From: an uncultured Lachnospiraceae bacterium
GTDB taxonomy: Bacteria; Bacillota; Clostridia; Lachnospirales; Lachnospiraceae
DNA length: 64,000 bases
Assembly: GCA_910583605.1 (NCBI GenBank)
Contig: CAJTXN010000001.1
Coordinates: forward strand, 558,001-622,000
Reading direction: 5' to 3'
Positions 29,122-38,603 of this stretch are shown here, piece after piece. A program made the translations under genes and the position numbers. Under the pieces are notes generated by a model, which was not told where the DNA came from, did not search any database, and saw only the letters and a program-made list of their open reading frames with translations. Position 1 is the stretch's first letter. Each line of letters starts with the position of its first letter.

Positions 29122-29388
29122 TTACTTTCTGATTCCTAACTGCTCAATTAACTTACGGTATCCTTCAAGATCGGTTTTCTTTAAGTATGCAAGCAAACCT
29201 CTTCTCTGACCAACCAGCTTAAGCAGACCTCTTCTTGAATGATGATCTTTCTGATGAATCTTTAAATGCTCTGTTAACTCTCTGATTCTGAAAGTTAAAA
29301 TCGCAATCTGTACTTCCGGTGAACCTGTGTCTTCCGGTGTTCTGCCGTATTTGGCAATTAATTCAGCTTTTTGTTCTTTTGAAATCAT
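29122..29388 (-). CDS. rpsO: 30S ribosomal protein S15
   Basis: Binds the central domain of 16S rRNA early in 30S assembly. The 88-residue product is the family length, starts MISKEQKAELIAKYGR, and contains GSPEVQIAILTFRI and HHSRRGLLKLVGQRR, the usual rRNA-binding helices. A GGAGG ribosome binding site lies before 29388; the longer frame to 29451 is not needed. Confidence 0.98.
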   Translation of the reverse strand: MISKEQKAELIAKYGRTPEDTGSPEVQIAILTFRIRELTEHLKIHQKDHHSRRGLLKLVGQRRGLLAYLKKTDLEGYRKLIEQLGIRK

Positions 29389-29527
29389 ATAAAATCCTCC
29401 TGAAATTTCACCGCAGGCTCTTAGAAAAAGGTCGGAGTGTCCAGAAACCAAGCACCTGCTGAATATATTTATTTAGCATAAGCCTTAAGCATTATAACAC
29501 AATCAAAATAATTTGTCCACAATATTT

Positions 29528-30859
29528 TTATTCTATTATCCTTGCAGCGCAGGCCGGCGTCGTATAATACGCATTACTGATAATGATACCTGTCCGTTCC
29601 GTACTGGCATGAATAATCTGACCGTTACCGATATAGATTGCCACATGACCGATACGGCTTCCGTGATTATAGAACAGCAGATCACCCGGCTGAATCTCGG
29701 ACAGCGATACACGCCTGCCGTTATTGGACTGGGCAGCGGAAGTCCTGCTCAGGGAATATCCGAAATGTTCAAATATCCGCATGGTAAATCCGGAGCAGTC
29801 CGCACCTTTGGTCAGACTGGTTCCTCCCCATACATACGGGTTGCCCAGAAACTGTTTTGCATATTCAATCAGGTCAACGGCTGTTGACGTGACTCCCTCA
29901 CCATAGGAAAGCTGTTTCAACGTGACACCTTTCGGAAGAGTATTATAGACCTGCACATAATCTGCACATACATATCCGGTCACACTGTCAATATTGACCT
30001 TAATCCATCCGTCTAATATTTCGGCAACTTCCAGTTCTTCATTTTCAGCGACCTTGGTTAAGATCGTACATTCCGTATTCGGCTGTTCCCTTACCATCAG
30101 TTTATCCGCTTTTACCAGGGCAACCGTACTCAGCGCCTCTGCTGCCCTCTGGTTTGCTGCTTCTCCGGTCAGAAGATACTCTCCTGCCACATAGCCCTCC
30201 AGTTCTCCGGATTTCACTTTGTACCAGCCGTTTGTTTCTTCAATGATTTCACATCCGGCATTCATCGGAAGTTTTCCCAGTATTTTCCCGTCTAGATCAG
30301 GCTCTTCCCTGACGTTCAGATAATTGGTCACATTGGCTACACCCAATACCGTATATTCCGGCAGTATGGACGCCACAGGTTTATTTTCCACAGGCGGTTC
30401 TGTCGGAGCTTCTGTCACCGGCTCAGCCTGCGGGGTTTCCTGTTCTGTGCTTAAAGCGCTTTCCGCTTCCGGACCCAAAACTGCCAAAGTGCCCGCAGTA
30501 TCATTTCCCGGCAGCATACTTACTACCTTCTCCAATCCCTTGCGATTCGGGGATATATTATCATTTTCTGCCTGTGCAAGATAATAATCATTCAAAACGG
30601 AGGCAATCCCGGCAGATATTTCTTTTTCCGGAACGTTTTCTTCACCGGTAGCCGTTGTATTCTCAACTGCGTCGTAAATCACCGAAGCAATTCCCGCAGA
30701 CGGCACCGTTACCTCCATGCTTCTTTCATATCTCTTACCGGTGCCGTAACTGCCGGCAATTCCGGCTCCAATAAGAACTGTTGCCGATAAAGATACAACT
30801 CCGATTCCGATTGTTTTTCTATAGTTTTTCAAAAAAGTATTAATCACGGTTTTTTCCAT
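29528..30859 (-). CDS. secreted SH3-NlpC/P60 cell wall endopeptidase
   Basis: Predicted peptidoglycan hydrolase cutting stem peptides outside the cell. Of about 443 residues, an N-terminal hydrophobic segment (about 15-37) is a signal or anchor, followed by a low-complexity region rich in Pro/Glu/Thr. Two bacterial SH3 domains follow (about 165-230 and 240-305, each with an L-N/M-VRE-P strand). The C-terminal NlpC/P60 domain (about 325-440) has catalytic Cys in GADCSGFTMRIF, His in GHVAIYIGNG and a third polar residue near IHAS. The start is uncertain: ATG 30859 has AAAGG too close, and TTG 30868 has no clear site. Confidence 0.9.
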   Translation of the reverse strand: MEKTVINTFLKNYRKTIGIGVVSLSATVLIGAGIAGSYGTGKRYERSMEVTVPSAGIASVIYDAVENTTATGEENVPEKEISAGIASVLNDYYLAQAENDNISPNRKGLEKVVSMLPGNDTAGTLAVLGPEAESALSTEQETPQAEPVTEAPTEPPVENKPVASILPEYTVLGVANVTNYLNVREEPDLDGKILGKLPMNAGCEIIEETNGWYKVKSGELEGYVAGEYLLTGEAANQRAAEALSTVALVKADKLMVREQPNTECTILTKVAENEELEVAEILDGWIKVNIDSVTGYVCADYVQVYNTLPKGVTLKQLSYGEGVTSTAVDLIEYAKQFLGNPYVWGGTSLTKGADCSGFTMRIFEHFGYSLSRTSAAQSNNGRRVSLSEIQPGDLLFYNHGSRIGHVAIYIGNGQIIHASTERTGIIISNAYYTTPACAARIIE

Positions 30860-30957
30860 ACCTTTCAAGAAAATTAAAATTTGTTACGAATTTATTAATT
30901 TTATTACAAAGGTATTATATCATATTATTTGCAGTTGTCAACCGCAACCGTATTCTA

Positions 30958-32577
30958 TTATATGTACTCTTCCTCCCGGAACGTTGCAAATGCAATATTG
31001 GTGGCATGATCCGATACACGCTCAAAGTTGGAAATCAAATCTGAAAATATAGCCGCCTTCGGACTGCATTCATTTTTGCTCATTCTTCTTACATGGTTTT
31101 TCTGGTATTTTTTCTCCAGATCATCCACTTCATTTTCCAGATTCATGATTTCTTTTAAATGGTTTTCATTTCTTTCCGTAAAAGCTTCAATGGATAACTT
31201 AACCTGTTTATTCATAATATCAAACATATGCTGCAGTTCTTTCCTGCCCTGTTCGCTGAATTCTATCTCTTCATTTATCCTGGTAGCCGCAAATTCCGCA
31301 ATATTTTCCGCATGATCCCCGATACGCTCCAGATCATTGACCACATGAAAGTATCCTGCAATATGCTTGCTCTCCGAAATCGGCAGCATCTCATTGACCC
31401 GGACAAGAAAATCCGTTATCTTGCGGCTTAAAAAGTCTACTTCATGTTCCCGCTCAAATACTTCGTTTATAATATCTTTGTCCTTGTTCATCAGAGCAGT
31501 CATGGAACGCTCCAGATTGTAATTGGCAATCTCTCCCATTCTCTTTATCTCATTGGTTACTTCCAGTACCGCAACCGCCGGAGAAGCCGTGGTATCCATA
31601 CCGATATATTTTAATTCATACTGCTCGGACTTATCATCTTCCCCGCGGATCATCCATTCCGTCAGTTTCACCAGACCTCTGGCAAACGGGAACAGAATGA
31701 TTACCTGGAAAATCTTAAATAATGTATGTGTATTTGCAATGGCTCTTCCCGGTGTATTCGAAATGTGGTTAATAATGGATTCCACCTGTCCGCCGAACGG
31801 CAGCAATATCATGATGATAATGATTGAGCCTATAATATTAAAAAACAGATGAATCAGTGCCGCACGTTTGGCATTTTTCTTTCCTGTCAGACTCACAAGT
31901 ATGGCGGACGTACAGGCGCCGATATTACATCCAAGGATTATGTAAAAACAAATGGATACTTCCAGAAGTCCGCTGGCCGCCATGCTGACCAGAATTCCCA
32001 CCGTTGCAGAAGAACTCTGGAGAATCGTTGTCAGTACCAAACCTACCAGAACCGCAAAAAAAGGATTTTTCAATGAACCGAGCATTGACATAAGCTGGGC
32101 AGAATCCTTGATTCCTGCCATGGCATCCTTCATCATGGTCATACCCAGAAACAGTGTTCCGAAACCGAATACAACTTCTCCCACTTTTTTTACCGTTTCA
32201 TTTTTAAAGAACATTATCATTACAACACCGATAATTACGAAAATCGGTGCAACCGAATCTAAATCCAGGGAAACGATCTGTGCGGTTACGGTTGTACCGA
32301 TATTGGCGCCCATAATAACACCGACAGCCTGCATCAGATTCATCAGTCCGGAATTAACGAAGCTGACTACCATTACGGTGGTTGCACTGGAAGACTGTAT
32401 GATGGCTGTAAATACTGCTCCTACAATCACACCCACCAGTCTGTTTTTTGTACACCATTCCAAAATGGTCTTCATTTTTGAACCTGCTACTTTTTCAATA
32501 CCTTCTCCCATCAGTTTCATGCCATAGAGAAATAAGCCCAGACCTCCAAGCAATCCGATTACCATTGTACTGTTCAT
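30958..32577 (-). CDS. Na+/phosphate cotransporter with PhoU-like domain
   Basis: NptA/PNaS-family symporter. The 539-residue protein has two inverted membrane repeats, each marked by a QSSSAT motif (near residues 61 and 189), and a cytoplasmic C-terminal PhoU-like helical bundle (about 340-535; NDLERIGDHAENIAEF and FERVSDHATNIAFA). The PhoU part suggests phosphate sensing or autoregulation. Start is supported by AAAGGA. The gene appears monocistronic, 89 bases upstream of the NlpC/P60 gene. Confidence 0.93.
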   Translation of the reverse strand: MNSTMVIGLLGGLGLFLYGMKLMGEGIEKVAGSKMKTILEWCTKNRLVGVIVGAVFTAIIQSSSATTVMVVSFVNSGLMNLMQAVGVIMGANIGTTVTAQIVSLDLDSVAPIFVIIGVVMIMFFKNETVKKVGEVVFGFGTLFLGMTMMKDAMAGIKDSAQLMSMLGSLKNPFFAVLVGLVLTTILQSSSATVGILVSMAASGLLEVSICFYIILGCNIGACTSAILVSLTGKKNAKRAALIHLFFNIIGSIIIIMILLPFGGQVESIINHISNTPGRAIANTHTLFKIFQVIILFPFARGLVKLTEWMIRGEDDKSEQYELKYIGMDTTASPAVAVLEVTNEIKRMGEIANYNLERSMTALMNKDKDIINEVFEREHEVDFLSRKITDFLVRVNEMLPISESKHIAGYFHVVNDLERIGDHAENIAEFAATRINEEIEFSEQGRKELQHMFDIMNKQVKLSIEAFTERNENHLKEIMNLENEVDDLEKKYQKNHVRRMSKNECSPKAAIFSDLISNFERVSDHATNIAFATFREEEYI

Positions 32578-32720
32578 TCTATATTCCTTTCGCCTCTGTT
32601 ACAATTTTCTTTTACTCTTTTTCCAATTTTTATCTGTCCTTATATACAATAACTTAAAATTCCATTTTATACAAGTGGAATTTTGCGATTCGAAGAGACT
32701 GACTATTGTCGGATTTACAC

Positions 32721-32755
32721 AAAAAACGGCATGGAACATATGATTACCATGCCAT
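32721..32755 (-). terminator. terminator of the TadZ-like/FHA unit
   Basis: GGCATGG/CCATGCC stem with a GTTTTTTG tail on the minus strand. A second AT-rich hairpin (AAAATTCCA/TGGAATTTT) lies at about 32655-32685. Confidence 0.8.
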
Positions 32756-32770
32756 TGTTCTTTTCTAAAG

Positions 32771-32908
32771 CTATTTCTTTTTTCCCAGAATTCCCAATAC
32801 CACTACAATAATAACTGCAACAATACATAAACCTCCAAGTATCAGGTATGTATTGGAATCCCCGCCGTCTCCCGTCATTACGGCCGCCATAGATAACATT
32901 CCGTTCAT
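32771..32908 (-). CDS. small single-pass membrane protein
   Basis: 45-residue product below the usual annotation cut-off. It has a short polar N-terminus with TGDGGDSNTY, a roughly 20-residue hydrophobic helix (about 22-42) and a terminal GKKK stop-transfer. GGGAAAGGAG stands eight bases before the ATG. It follows the FHA gene by 20 bases and shares its terminator, so it is very likely translated. Function unknown; possibly a small subunit of the same envelope-associated complex. Confidence 0.7.
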   Translation of the reverse strand: MNGMLSMAAVMTGDGGDSNTYLILGGLCIVAVIIVVVLGILGKKK

Positions 32909-32928
32909 TTTGATTCTCCTTTCCCGGT

Positions 32929-33855
32929 TTATTCATGCATTTTAAATTCAAAATCCTCATCCGCAAACCGAAGCATGGCTCCATGAGGAACATAATGTTC
33001 TTCTCCGCTTTCCACCAGCACACCATTGAGATAGGTATGATTTCTGGAATCATTATCCACTACGAAATATTCCTTTTCATGCCGTACAATTTTGGCATGA
33101 TTTCTGCTGATGGCCGGATTATCATCAATCCTGCAGTCAATGGAATCCTGTTCGGAACCGATTAAAAATTCATCCTTTGTGATCCATATTTTCTGAGACG
33201 TTTTACTTCGTATTAGAAACGGAACAGGTTCCGGTTCCGATGAATCCTTTATTTCTTCGGATGTTTCGGATTTCACCGGTTCACCCCTGTTCATATCTTC
33301 ATTGTTTTTTTCCAGCATATCCCCCAGCTCTTTTATAAAATTACTTAATGTATAGGTTTTCGGATTCAGAATTGTAATTAATCGTCCCACATAATCACCA
33401 TTTTCTTCCAGATCAAACTGGGAAGAAAACAATACATTTTTAAAGAAACTACATATATTTCCGTCATTTACCACCGTCAGCAGAGGTATACAGATTAATG
33501 CAATCTCTCCCGTATTGTTGTCAACATAAATGTTCTGCTCGTCCAATAAAAATGAAGTTGGATTTATCATATATTCTTCCGCTTCCAGCAGTGTTTCCGC
33601 TATCTGTAAAAAAATATGCAGCAGTTTCTCCCGCCGAACAGACTCTCCCAGATATTCACGCATGGAGACTTTATCTGAAACCGCATACTGAAAATATTTA
33701 TCTTTTTTTATCTGAACCGGCGAAATCGGTGCCGTTCCCATAATATTGTTATTGACAAGCATTCCCAGTGTCAGATTATCTATTCTGTCATCTGACTGTA
33801 GCATATACACGGCATTTACGACATCTCCGTTCTGCTCAATCGTTAAATTTATCAT
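32929..33855 (-). CDS. FHA-domain protein with N-terminal DUF6382-like region
   Basis: 308-residue protein: an N-terminal globular region (about 1-175) of the type seen before FHA domains in Firmicute Tad/T7-like loci, an acidic linker, then a C-terminal FHA domain (about 215-305) with ISRNHAKI and NDSRNHTYLNG motifs that bind phosphothreonine. GGAGG eight bases upstream supports the start at 33855. It is 12 bases after the TadZ-like gene. No other tad pilus or ESX genes are visible, so the partner kinase/secretion system is not known. The N-terminal family name is from memory. Confidence 0.75.
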   Translation of the reverse strand: MINLTIEQNGDVVNAVYMLQSDDRIDNLTLGMLVNNNIMGTAPISPVQIKKDKYFQYAVSDKVSMREYLGESVRREKLLHIFLQIAETLLEAEEYMINPTSFLLDEQNIYVDNNTGEIALICIPLLTVVNDGNICSFFKNVLFSSQFDLEENGDYVGRLITILNPKTYTLSNFIKELGDMLEKNNEDMNRGEPVKSETSEEIKDSSEPEPVPFLIRSKTSQKIWITKDEFLIGSEQDSIDCRIDDNPAISRNHAKIVRHEKEYFVVDNDSRNHTYLNGVLVESGEEHYVPHGAMLRFADEDFEFKMHE

Positions 33856-33867
33856 CTGCCGCACCTC

Positions 33868-35022
33868 CTATTCGCTGACCAGCGGATTAAATATCATCAT
33901 TTTTGCCATATTTTCGGATATCATTCTCGGACCTGCACCATCCAGATGATTTATTCCGCCGATTACATCCACATCCGGTATCGACAGCATTGTGCACGCC
34001 CCATCTATAAATTTATTATATAAAATGGAAATATGTTCCGTCACTGCAGTCCGGTTGAATTCATCGTATCTCTTTAATGCAGTGAAATATGCTTCAATTC
34101 CTGCATTTGATTCTTCGGTTCCGCTTCCGACCATGATAATCTTTGCCGCAGACTTTAATGCCTCCAGATTAACCGGACTCAAAGAGGAATCAATGTTTAA
34201 TACAACTGCATCATATTTCCCCATTTTACCGATTACGGACAAAATATGTAAAAATCCCTGTTTCTCCAACACCGCCATCCAAACGTCTTCTCTGCCGGAA
34301 TCAAAATAATCCGCTCCGGATGCATCCGTAAGTATATTCCGTTCCAGACATTCTTCCGTCAGTTCCTCCCGGTTGGCGGATTCTATCAGTTCCGGCAGAT
34401 TCTTATCTTTCCGGGTTTCCGTAAAAATATCACACATGTTTTTTAACGGTCTGATATTCAGACTGAGTACGGAGAGACCTCTCTCTGCCGCATTCATTGC
34501 ACAGGCAGCAGCGGCCGCCGCACTTCCGTTTCCCTCCTGGGCGGAAAGAAATACCAGCAGGTCCGGATTCCGTCTCCTTGCCGCAATACGCTCCGCAGCC
34601 GCCTTTTGTTCTTCTTCCGCTATACGCTCCTGTTCCAGACGTTCCGCTTCCGCCTTTTGTTCTTCTTCGCGCTTCACTGCCAATACTGCTTTGTAGTCCC
34701 CGGAAATCTCCAGAAAACCGGAACTGATGTCTTTTACTTTCTGATATTTGCAGACTGCAGGCTTATTTCTGACTTTTTCTGCGGTCCGGAATTCCGTAAA
34801 ACAGGCAACGGCACAGTCCTCCGGTATTTTGGATAAATCATACTCAATTCTTTCGTTAATCACCAGTAAATCCGGATGATGCTGTTCAATACATTTTAAA
34901 ATATCAGAAGGTTCATTACAGGGAATTACATCCAGAAAATCCGCAGACTTTTCACGTAATGCCACCAGCAGACGGTTCTGGTAATTCTGGTCCTGCTCTA
35001 AAATTACTACCTTACACTTCAT
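33868..35022 (-). CDS. TadZ/CpaE-like MinD-family protein with degenerate P-loop
   Basis: 384 residues. The first about 110 resemble a response-regulator receiver fold (CKVVILEQDQNYQNRLL...DLLVINE) of the kind fused to CpaE/TadZ. A charged Glu/Ala/Arg-rich helix (about 115-155) links it to a MinD-like domain. There the expected deviant Walker A (KGGxGKT) is replaced by SAQEGNGSAAAAAA, without the lysines, so ATP hydrolysis is doubtful. Start at 35022 has AAAGGA nine bases upstream. With the FHA and small membrane genes it forms a three-gene unit, probably a localisation factor for an envelope machine. Confidence 0.65.
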   Translation of the reverse strand: MKCKVVILEQDQNYQNRLLVALREKSADFLDVIPCNEPSDILKCIEQHHPDLLVINERIEYDLSKIPEDCAVACFTEFRTAEKVRNKPAVCKYQKVKDISSGFLEISGDYKAVLAVKREEEQKAEAERLEQERIAEEEQKAAAERIAARRRNPDLLVFLSAQEGNGSAAAAAACAMNAAERGLSVLSLNIRPLKNMCDIFTETRKDKNLPELIESANREELTEECLERNILTDASGADYFDSGREDVWMAVLEKQGFLHILSVIGKMGKYDAVVLNIDSSLSPVNLEALKSAAKIIMVGSGTEESNAGIEAYFTALKRYDEFNRTAVTEHISILYNKFIDGACTMLSIPDVDVIGGINHLDGAGPRMISENMAKMMIFNPLVSE

Positions 35023-35186
35023 ACACGTATTTCCTTTCAAAGATGTATTTTGTTTTCGTAAAGTATTCCTATATTTCTTATCAAAAAAACTAATTCTATT
35101 TTATAAATTCGCGGGAGGGATGTCAAGCGGAATCACCCTTAATATGCCAGAAGTATCGCTACTTTACTTTCACGCCTTCTCCTTAC

Positions 35187-35216
35187 AAAAAAATCCCCAT
35201 CAAAACTGATGATGAT
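35187..35216 (-). terminator. terminator of the rimP-ribF operon
   Basis: ATCATCATC pairs with GATGGGGAT with one A/G mismatch, followed by seven T residues on the minus strand. It is 60 bases after ribF. The rest of 35023-35275 has no gene recognised. Confidence 0.65.
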
Positions 35217-35275
35217 TCATTTATGAACTATACTTTTATACCCGAAGCCTTCCGCTTCTGTGTCCGTTTAGCCAC

Positions 35276-36181
35276 TCAAACAACAACATAATCCCTCACC
35301 CTCTCAATATCACTGCTTATCTGTCTCTGCAGAGCCGCAAGATTCTCAAATTTCCGCTCCTTCCGGATATAAAATTCAAAATACACCGCCGCCTCCGAAC
35401 CATACACTTCTTCTTCAAAGTCCAGCACATGGGTCTCCACGGTAACCGCCCCACAGTCCGTTACCGTGGGACAGGTTCCGATATTTGTAATGCTCTTATA
35501 TTTCTTTCCATCGATAACTGCTGTGGTTCCGTATACCCCCTGAAGCGGAAGCAGTTTGGTTTGCTCCACCTCCAGATTCAGCGTACGGATACCGATTGTA
35601 CGGCCCAGCTGTCTGCCTTTGATCACGGTTCCCATTACGAAATACCGGTACCCCAGCATGGTTTCCGCTTCTTTCAGATTTCCCTGCCCCATGGCCTGCT
35701 TGATTCTGGAACTGCTGATTTTTTCATTTTCATACAGACGGCTGGGTTTGGTAATAACGGAATAATCAAACCGGTTACTGTACTGAATCAGGGTATCCAC
35801 ACTTCCCTTCCGGTCCTTTCCGAAATGGAAATCCGTTCCGGTCACCACCGTTTTCGCCCCTAATTCCCCTGCCAGTATTTCTCTTATAAAATCTTCTGCC
35901 GGCATTGCCATGGTCCGTTCATTGACCGGAAATAAAATCAGATGTTCGATTCCAAATGTTTCACATAACCGTGCCCGTTCCCGGAAGGTGGTAAGGGAAC
36001 TGACTCCCTTCCGTTTCGCCGTATCAAAGGAAAATAAAACAGGTGATAAGCCGGACTGTTCTTTTTCGCGAATCAGCTGCCGGATTAATTCCTGATGTCC
36101 CAAATGCAGTCCATCAAATTTTCCCAGAGTAACCGCCGTATTGCTCAGTCCGATATTATCACCTGTTGTATAAATATGCAT
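35276..36181 (-). CDS. ribF: bifunctional riboflavin kinase/FAD synthetase
   Basis: Makes FMN from riboflavin and then FAD. The 301-residue protein has an N-terminal nucleotidyltransferase domain (GKFDGLHLGHQEL near residue 20; SSSRIKQAM near 155) and a C-terminal riboflavin kinase domain (GRTIGIRTLNLEV near residue 190, where the family's PTxN motif reads RTLN). Start at 36181 is favoured by AAAGGA nine bases upstream. It is the last gene in the rimP-nusA-infB-truB operon, its usual place in Firmicutes. Confidence 0.93.
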   Translation of the reverse strand: MHIYTTGDNIGLSNTAVTLGKFDGLHLGHQELIRQLIREKEQSGLSPVLFSFDTAKRKGVSSLTTFRERARLCETFGIEHLILFPVNERTMAMPAEDFIREILAGELGAKTVVTGTDFHFGKDRKGSVDTLIQYSNRFDYSVITKPSRLYENEKISSSRIKQAMGQGNLKEAETMLGYRYFVMGTVIKGRQLGRTIGIRTLNLEVEQTKLLPLQGVYGTTAVIDGKKYKSITNIGTCPTVTDCGAVTVETHVLDFEEEVYGSEAAVYFEFYIRKERKFENLAALQRQISSDIERVRDYVVV

Positions 36182-36213
36182 GTTCATTCTTCCTTTCTTC
36201 CCGTCTGTCTTCA

Positions 36214-37143
36214 TCAAAACATTTTATTTGACTTAAATAACCGTTTTTGCTTCTGATATTCATAGACTGCCAGAAACCGGCCGGAGGAATCATGGATACG
36301 AAACCATTGGCCATCTTCCATGCCAGCTTCCGTATCAGGTACGACAGAAAAAGACTCCCATGTAAGCACATTTCCGTTTCTAACCAGTTTATCCGCATGG
36401 GGCATGGTTTTCAGCACTGCATAATCTTCCAGGGCTTTTTCGGTTTCCAGCAGTATGCCGGATTCAAAAAAGCGGCCTTCTTTCCACAAAGTTTCAATCT
36501 CCGATAAGGTATGGCTGTCCGATATATGAAATTTTCCTACCGCATTCCGCACAAGAGATGCCATACAGCCTCCACATCCCAGTTTATTGCCGATATCATG
36601 GCAAAGTGTGCGTATATAGGTGCCTTTGGAGCAGCGGATGATCAATTCTGCATAAGGTATTTCCATGCTTACAATCTCTATATTATAAATCTCCACATTC
36701 CGCGGCTTTCGTTCCACCTCAATACCTTCTCTGGCAAGTTCATATAATTTTTTTCCGTTTACTTTTAATGCGGAATACATAGGCGGTATCTGGCTGTATG
36801 CTCCGATAAATCCTAAAACCGCCTGCCGGATTTCCTCCTTGCTTAATTCCTTCCACGAACCGTTTTCGCTGATAATTGTTCCTCCGGTATCCTGTGTATC
36901 CGTAACGGTACCAAGCAGTAATTTTGCCCGGTATTCTTTTGTCTTATCCGTTAACAGATCGCAGAGTTTTGTAGCATTTCCGATGCATACCGGCAGAACC
37001 CCTTCCGCATCCGGGTCCAGTGTTCCGGTATGACCGATTTTTTTAGTCTTTAATATTCCCCGAAGCTTTGCTACCACATCATGGGAAGTAAATCCCGGTT
37101 CCTTATAGACATTTATAATTCCGTTTATCATCTGCTCTGCCAT
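36214..37143 (-). CDS. truB: tRNA pseudouridine(55) synthase
   Basis: Forms pseudouridine 55 in the T-loop of tRNAs. The 309-residue protein starts MAEQMINGIINVYKEPG and has the TruB catalytic motif GHTGTLDPDAEGVL with Asp43. YSALKVNGKKLYELAREG follows near residue 127, and a C-terminal PUA-like region is present. Start: AGGA of the nrnA stop region is about eight bases before the ATG at 37143; an ATG at 37152 overlaps the nrnA stop. It is in the canonical translation operon. Confidence 0.95.
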   Translation of the reverse strand: MAEQMINGIINVYKEPGFTSHDVVAKLRGILKTKKIGHTGTLDPDAEGVLPVCIGNATKLCDLLTDKTKEYRAKLLLGTVTDTQDTGGTIISENGSWKELSKEEIRQAVLGFIGAYSQIPPMYSALKVNGKKLYELAREGIEVERKPRNVEIYNIEIVSMEIPYAELIIRCSKGTYIRTLCHDIGNKLGCGGCMASLVRNAVGKFHISDSHTLSEIETLWKEGRFFESGILLETEKALEDYAVLKTMPHADKLVRNGNVLTWESFSVVPDTEAGMEDGQWFRIHDSSGRFLAVYEYQKQKRLFKSNKMF

Positions 37144-37148
37144 ATCAA

Positions 37149-38108
37149 TCATCCTAATTGTTTTTCAATCTGCTGGGAAATATTATTGATAACATCATAC
37201 ATATTTCCTTTCATGTTAAAGCCGGCTGCCCGTATATGGCCGCCTCCGCCAAAATAGGTGGCAATTTTGCTGACATCCACGATTTCATTGGAGCGCAGGC
37301 TTACCTTATATTCCAGTTCCGCCACTTCATACAGGAATATGGCACATTCCACCCCTTTTGTAATTCTTAACTGCTCCACGATTCCGTCCAGATCTTTGCT
37401 GGTAATATTATAAAATTCCATAATGTCCCGCTTGATCACGGAGAAAATACATTTTCCGTTAAAGAAAAGAATGCTCTCCAATAAAGCCCTTCCCAACACC
37501 TGATTCTGAACATATGTCTTGGAATAAAAGGTGTTATCAATGATCTGCGTAAAAGGAATTCCCATTTCCATCAGTCTGCCCGCAACATTCATGGTGTGGG
37601 CAGATGTATTGGAATACTTAAATGCCCCGGAATCATGGACGATTCCAAGATATAAGGCACATGCCGTATCATAGTCCACCAGAGATTCCTCCAGCATATC
37701 ATATACAACTTCACTGGTGGAACTGGCTGTGGGATAAACAATATTTTCAGATGCATATTTATTGTTACTGATATGATGGTCAATACAAATTGTCCGTTTT
37801 GCCTGATTAAAATACGGTTCAAACTCCCCCAGTCTGTCTTTGTCGCTGGAGTCCAGAAGAATAAACAAATCATACTCCTCATTTTTATCAACTGAGGAAA
37901 TAATCTCTTCCGAATATTTCAAAAACTTAAATTTCTCGGCAATGGGCTGTAAATATATATCTGCTTCTATCTCCGGAAAATTCTTTCGAATATAGGCATA
38001 AAGCCCAAGACCGGCGCCGACACAGTCTCCGTCCGGCCTGATATGTCCGCCGATACCCAGTTTATTTACTCCCTCTAAATAATCTTTTATTTTTTCGGTT
38101 ACCTGCAA
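37149..38108 (-). CDS. nrnA: DHH-family oligoribonuclease/pAp phosphatase
   Basis: Degrades short RNA oligonucleotides and dephosphorylates pAp. The 319-residue protein has a DHH domain (RPDGDCVGAGLGLY near residue 24, LLDSSD near 88, DHHISN near 115) and a DHHA1 domain with GGGGHIRAAGF near residue 290. Its place between rbfA and truB is normal in Firmicutes. It follows rbfA by 23 bases. Confidence 0.94.
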   Translation of the reverse strand: MQVTEKIKDYLEGVNKLGIGGHIRPDGDCVGAGLGLYAYIRKNFPEIEADIYLQPIAEKFKFLKYSEEIISSVDKNEEYDLFILLDSSDKDRLGEFEPYFNQAKRTICIDHHISNNKYASENIVYPTASSTSEVVYDMLEESLVDYDTACALYLGIVHDSGAFKYSNTSAHTMNVAGRLMEMGIPFTQIIDNTFYSKTYVQNQVLGRALLESILFFNGKCIFSVIKRDIMEFYNITSKDLDGIVEQLRITKGVECAIFLYEVAELEYKVSLRSNEIVDVSKIATYFGGGGHIRAAGFNMKGNMYDVINNISQQIEKQLG

Positions 38109-38131
38109 CGGTTACACCTCCATTACAAATC

Positions 38132-38512
38132 TCATTCTTCCTGTTCCATATCATCTTTCAAATCTTTCGTAACATCATCAATCAGTTTTGACATATTTAC
38201 TCCATATTCAATCGACTGATCAAGAATAAAAATTATTTCCGGCGTGTTCCGCAGATTAATGGTCGCTGCCAGTTGTCTCCGGATATAACCTTCTGCGCTT
38301 TTTAAACCTTCCAGCGTACTCTTCTGTGATTCTTCATCGCCCAGAACGCTGATATATGCCTTGCACTGTTTCAAATCAGGAGTTACCTCCACGGAAACCA
38401 CACTGGTCATGGGATTTATGCGCGGATCTTTAATCTCACCGCGGATGATATTACTTAGCTCACGCATCACTTCACCGTTGATCCGTGTATTCTTTATGCT
38501 GTTCTTTCTCAT
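38132..38512 (-). CDS. rbfA: 30S ribosome-binding factor A
   Basis: 126-residue KH-like maturation factor for the 16S rRNA 5' helix. The motifs DPRINPMTSVVSVEVTPDLK and AYISVLG are typical, and length fits. Together with infB (91 bases upstream) and nusA it is part of the standard operon. Confidence 0.95.
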   Translation of the reverse strand: MRKNSIKNTRINGEVMRELSNIIRGEIKDPRINPMTSVVSVEVTPDLKQCKAYISVLGDEESQKSTLEGLKSAEGYIRRQLAATINLRNTPEIIFILDQSIEYGVNMSKLIDDVTKDLKDDMEQEE

Positions 38513-38603
38513 TTTTATTAACCTATTTCCTTTATATTCAATAATATCTGTTTTTCATTTATGATGCTTCTGCAGGAAGCACTCAAAGGAAAACTGCCAG
38601 GGC

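Noticed and set aside
30869..30957. c-di-AMP (ydaO) riboswitch before the NlpC/P60 gene
   Set aside because: The gap is only about 90 bases and AT-rich without the needed structure.
31952..32527. 191-residue plus-strand open frame
   Set aside because: Antisense shadow of the Na/Pi cotransporter gene.
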